Origin: Flavobacterium psychrophilum
GTDB taxonomy: Bacteria > Bacteroidota > Bacteroidia > Flavobacteriales > Flavobacteriaceae
DNA: 6,753 nt
Reading direction: 5' to 3'
Assembly: GCA_945905915.1 (NCBI GenBank)
Contig: CAMDQL010000084.1
Location: forward strand, 1 to 6,753
A model generated the notes under the pieces. It had not been told where the DNA came from. It saw only the letters and a list, made by a program, of their open reading frames with translations, and ran no database searches. Positions 5,762 through 6,753 of this stretch are shown piece by piece. How positions within the stretch are numbered: position 1 is the stretch's first letter; the number at the start of each line of letters is the position of its first letter. Made by a program: the position numbers and the translations under genes.

Positions 5762-6667
5762 CTACTTTAATAAGTCAATTAAGGCTTTATCAAGAGATGC
5801 GAATTTAAACTGAAAATTTTCATCCAGTAGTTTTCTACAGCTCACATTTTGACTTGAAAATAGAATTTGATGCATTTCGCCAAGGATTAATTTCATCATA
5901 AATTGCGGAACATTGGGAAGAAATAAAGGTTTTTCTAATGTTTTTGCAATGGCTCTTGTTAGTTCTAAATTAGTAACCGGATAAGGCGAAACACCGTTAT
6001 AAATTCCGGGTAACTTATGTTCAATCAGGTGATAAAAAATAGCGGCTAAATCATGAATATGAATCCAGGATTGGTATTGATTTCCTGAACCAAAAGCAGC
6101 ACCCACACCATACTTAATAGGTTTTGCCATTTCTTGTAGCGCACCCCCGTTTTTTGCCAAAACAATTCCAATTCGTATTTTAGAAACTACTACATCTAAT
6201 TTTTCAAACTGATTCACTTCGTTTTCCCATTGCTTAACTACATTTCCAAGAAAAGAAACATCAATGTCTGTATCAGTTTCATGATAAATAGTTGTATAAC
6301 TGCTTGGATAAATACCAATGGCAGATGCCGAAACAAATTGTTTTACGTTATTGGGTGTTTTTTGCAGTGTTTGAAATAATAATTTTGTCGAAAGAACGCG
6401 GCTTTGAATAATTTCTTCTTTGTATGAAGTAGTCCATTTTTGAGCAACATTTGCACCTGCTAAATGAACAATAACCTCAACATCAGTTAAGGAATTTAAA
6501 TCAATTTCAGCTGTTTTTGGATTCCAATAAAAACCTTTATAGTTAGAATTGTAGACTAATTTATCTTTTGAAGTAGATAAATAATGAACTGTATGCCCAT
6601 TTTGCAACAACAATCCTACTAATTCTTGTCCTACTAAACCCGTCGCTCCTGTAACTAAAATAGTCAT
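5762..6667 (-). CDS. NAD(P)-dependent epimerase, TIGR01777/SDR39U1 family
   Basis: This 301-residue cytoplasmic protein belongs to the atypical short-chain dehydrogenase family annotated as TIGR01777 (E. coli YfcH and human SDR39U1 are relatives as I recall). The N-terminal Rossmann motif is VTGATGLVGQEL (5-16, GxxGxxG). The cofactor-binding strand is VIVHLAGANVAQKW (65-78), followed by FVSASAIGIY (111-120). GGALQEM (174-180) and GSGNQYQSWIHIHDLA (193-208) are family hallmarks. The C-terminal DUF1731-like domain is PNVPQFMMKLILGEM through LLDENFQFKF (251-289). Its usual 'V-P-kL' element reads VSCRKLL here, with C in place of P. The substrate of this family is not established, so the term epimerase comes from fold only. 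It is first in the window in transcription order and ends 80 bp before grpE; there is no evident functional link to the chaperones. Confidence 0.93.
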   Translation of the reverse strand: MTILVTGATGLVGQELVGLLLQNGHTVHYLSTSKDKLVYNSNYKGFYWNPKTAEIDLNSLTDVEVIVHLAGANVAQKWTTSYKEEIIQSRVLSTKLLFQTLQKTPNNVKQFVSASAIGIYPSSYTTIYHETDTDIDVSFLGNVVKQWENEVNQFEKLDVVVSKIRIGIVLAKNGGALQEMAKPIKYGVGAAFGSGNQYQSWIHIHDLAAIFYHLIEHKLPGIYNGVSPYPVTNLELTRAIAKTLEKPLFLPNVPQFMMKLILGEMHQILFSSQNVSCRKLLDENFQFKFASLDKALIDLLK

Positions 6668-6683
6668 TTTATTTGCTTTTTCT

Positions 6684-6691
6684 CAAAGTTA
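6684..6691 (-). promoter_or_regulatory. -7 element of a probable promoter for the epimerase gene
   Basis: The minus strand reads TAACTTTG, an exact match to the Bacteroidota TAnnTTTG -7 element, 16 bp upstream of the ATG at 6667. The expected TTG -33 element is not present at 17-23 bp; that stretch is only AT-rich (TTTACTTTT). The short leader resembles that of grpE. The match is a single box, so it is tentative. Confidence 0.45.
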
Positions 6692-6753
6692 CAATCAAAT
6701 TATAAATAATAAAAGTAAATTAACGTATGTTTAGGAATAGTTGATGATTGCAA

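Overview
The window is AT-rich and carries seven protein genes, all on the minus strand, so transcription runs from high to low coordinates. Protein content, the lack of Shine-Dalgarno sequences ahead of starts, A-rich leaders and TAnnTTTG-type promoter elements all point to the phylum Bacteroidota, most likely Flavobacterium or a close relative in the Flavobacteriaceae. The assignment rests on recognised protein families and sequence style, not on a database search.

In transcription order: (1) 6667-5762 encodes an NAD(P)-dependent epimerase of the TIGR01777/SDR39U1 type, with a TAACTTTG promoter-like element just upstream. (2) 5681-5118 is grpE and 5066-3948 is dnaJ, a two-gene chaperone operon with a good promoter ahead of grpE and a strong intrinsic terminator (3878-3847) after dnaJ. 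(3) 3794-2874 and 2871-1561 are the ATPase and permease of a NatA/NatB-type (YhaQ/YhaP-like) ABC-2 exporter, separated by 2 bp. (4) 1512-349 is an NtrC-type sigma-54 response regulator that stops directly after its AAA+ domain and has no DNA-binding domain. (5) From 272 to the left edge is the N-terminal part of a DEAD/DEAH-helicase-like protein with unusual motifs. No gap between genes exceeds about 160 bp.

Functionally this is a housekeeping and stress neighbourhood. GrpE and DnaJ are the cochaperones of DnaK, which is not in the window. The ABC pair is a membrane exporter of unknown substrate. The response regulator would activate sigma-54 RNA polymerase, probably from solution, and its sensor kinase is not here.

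The most unusual items are noncoding. A 63-bp array of nine 7-bp units fills the gap between the response regulator and the helicase gene; four units point one way, four the other, around a GGTNACC centre. The grpE promoter region contains a near-consensus sigma-54 -24/-12 element overlapping an ordinary flavobacterial -7 element, in the same window as a sigma-54 activator. DnaJ keeps only two of the four classical CxxCxGxG repeats. I see no mobile element, CRISPR array, tRNA or rRNA, and no convincing plus-strand gene.
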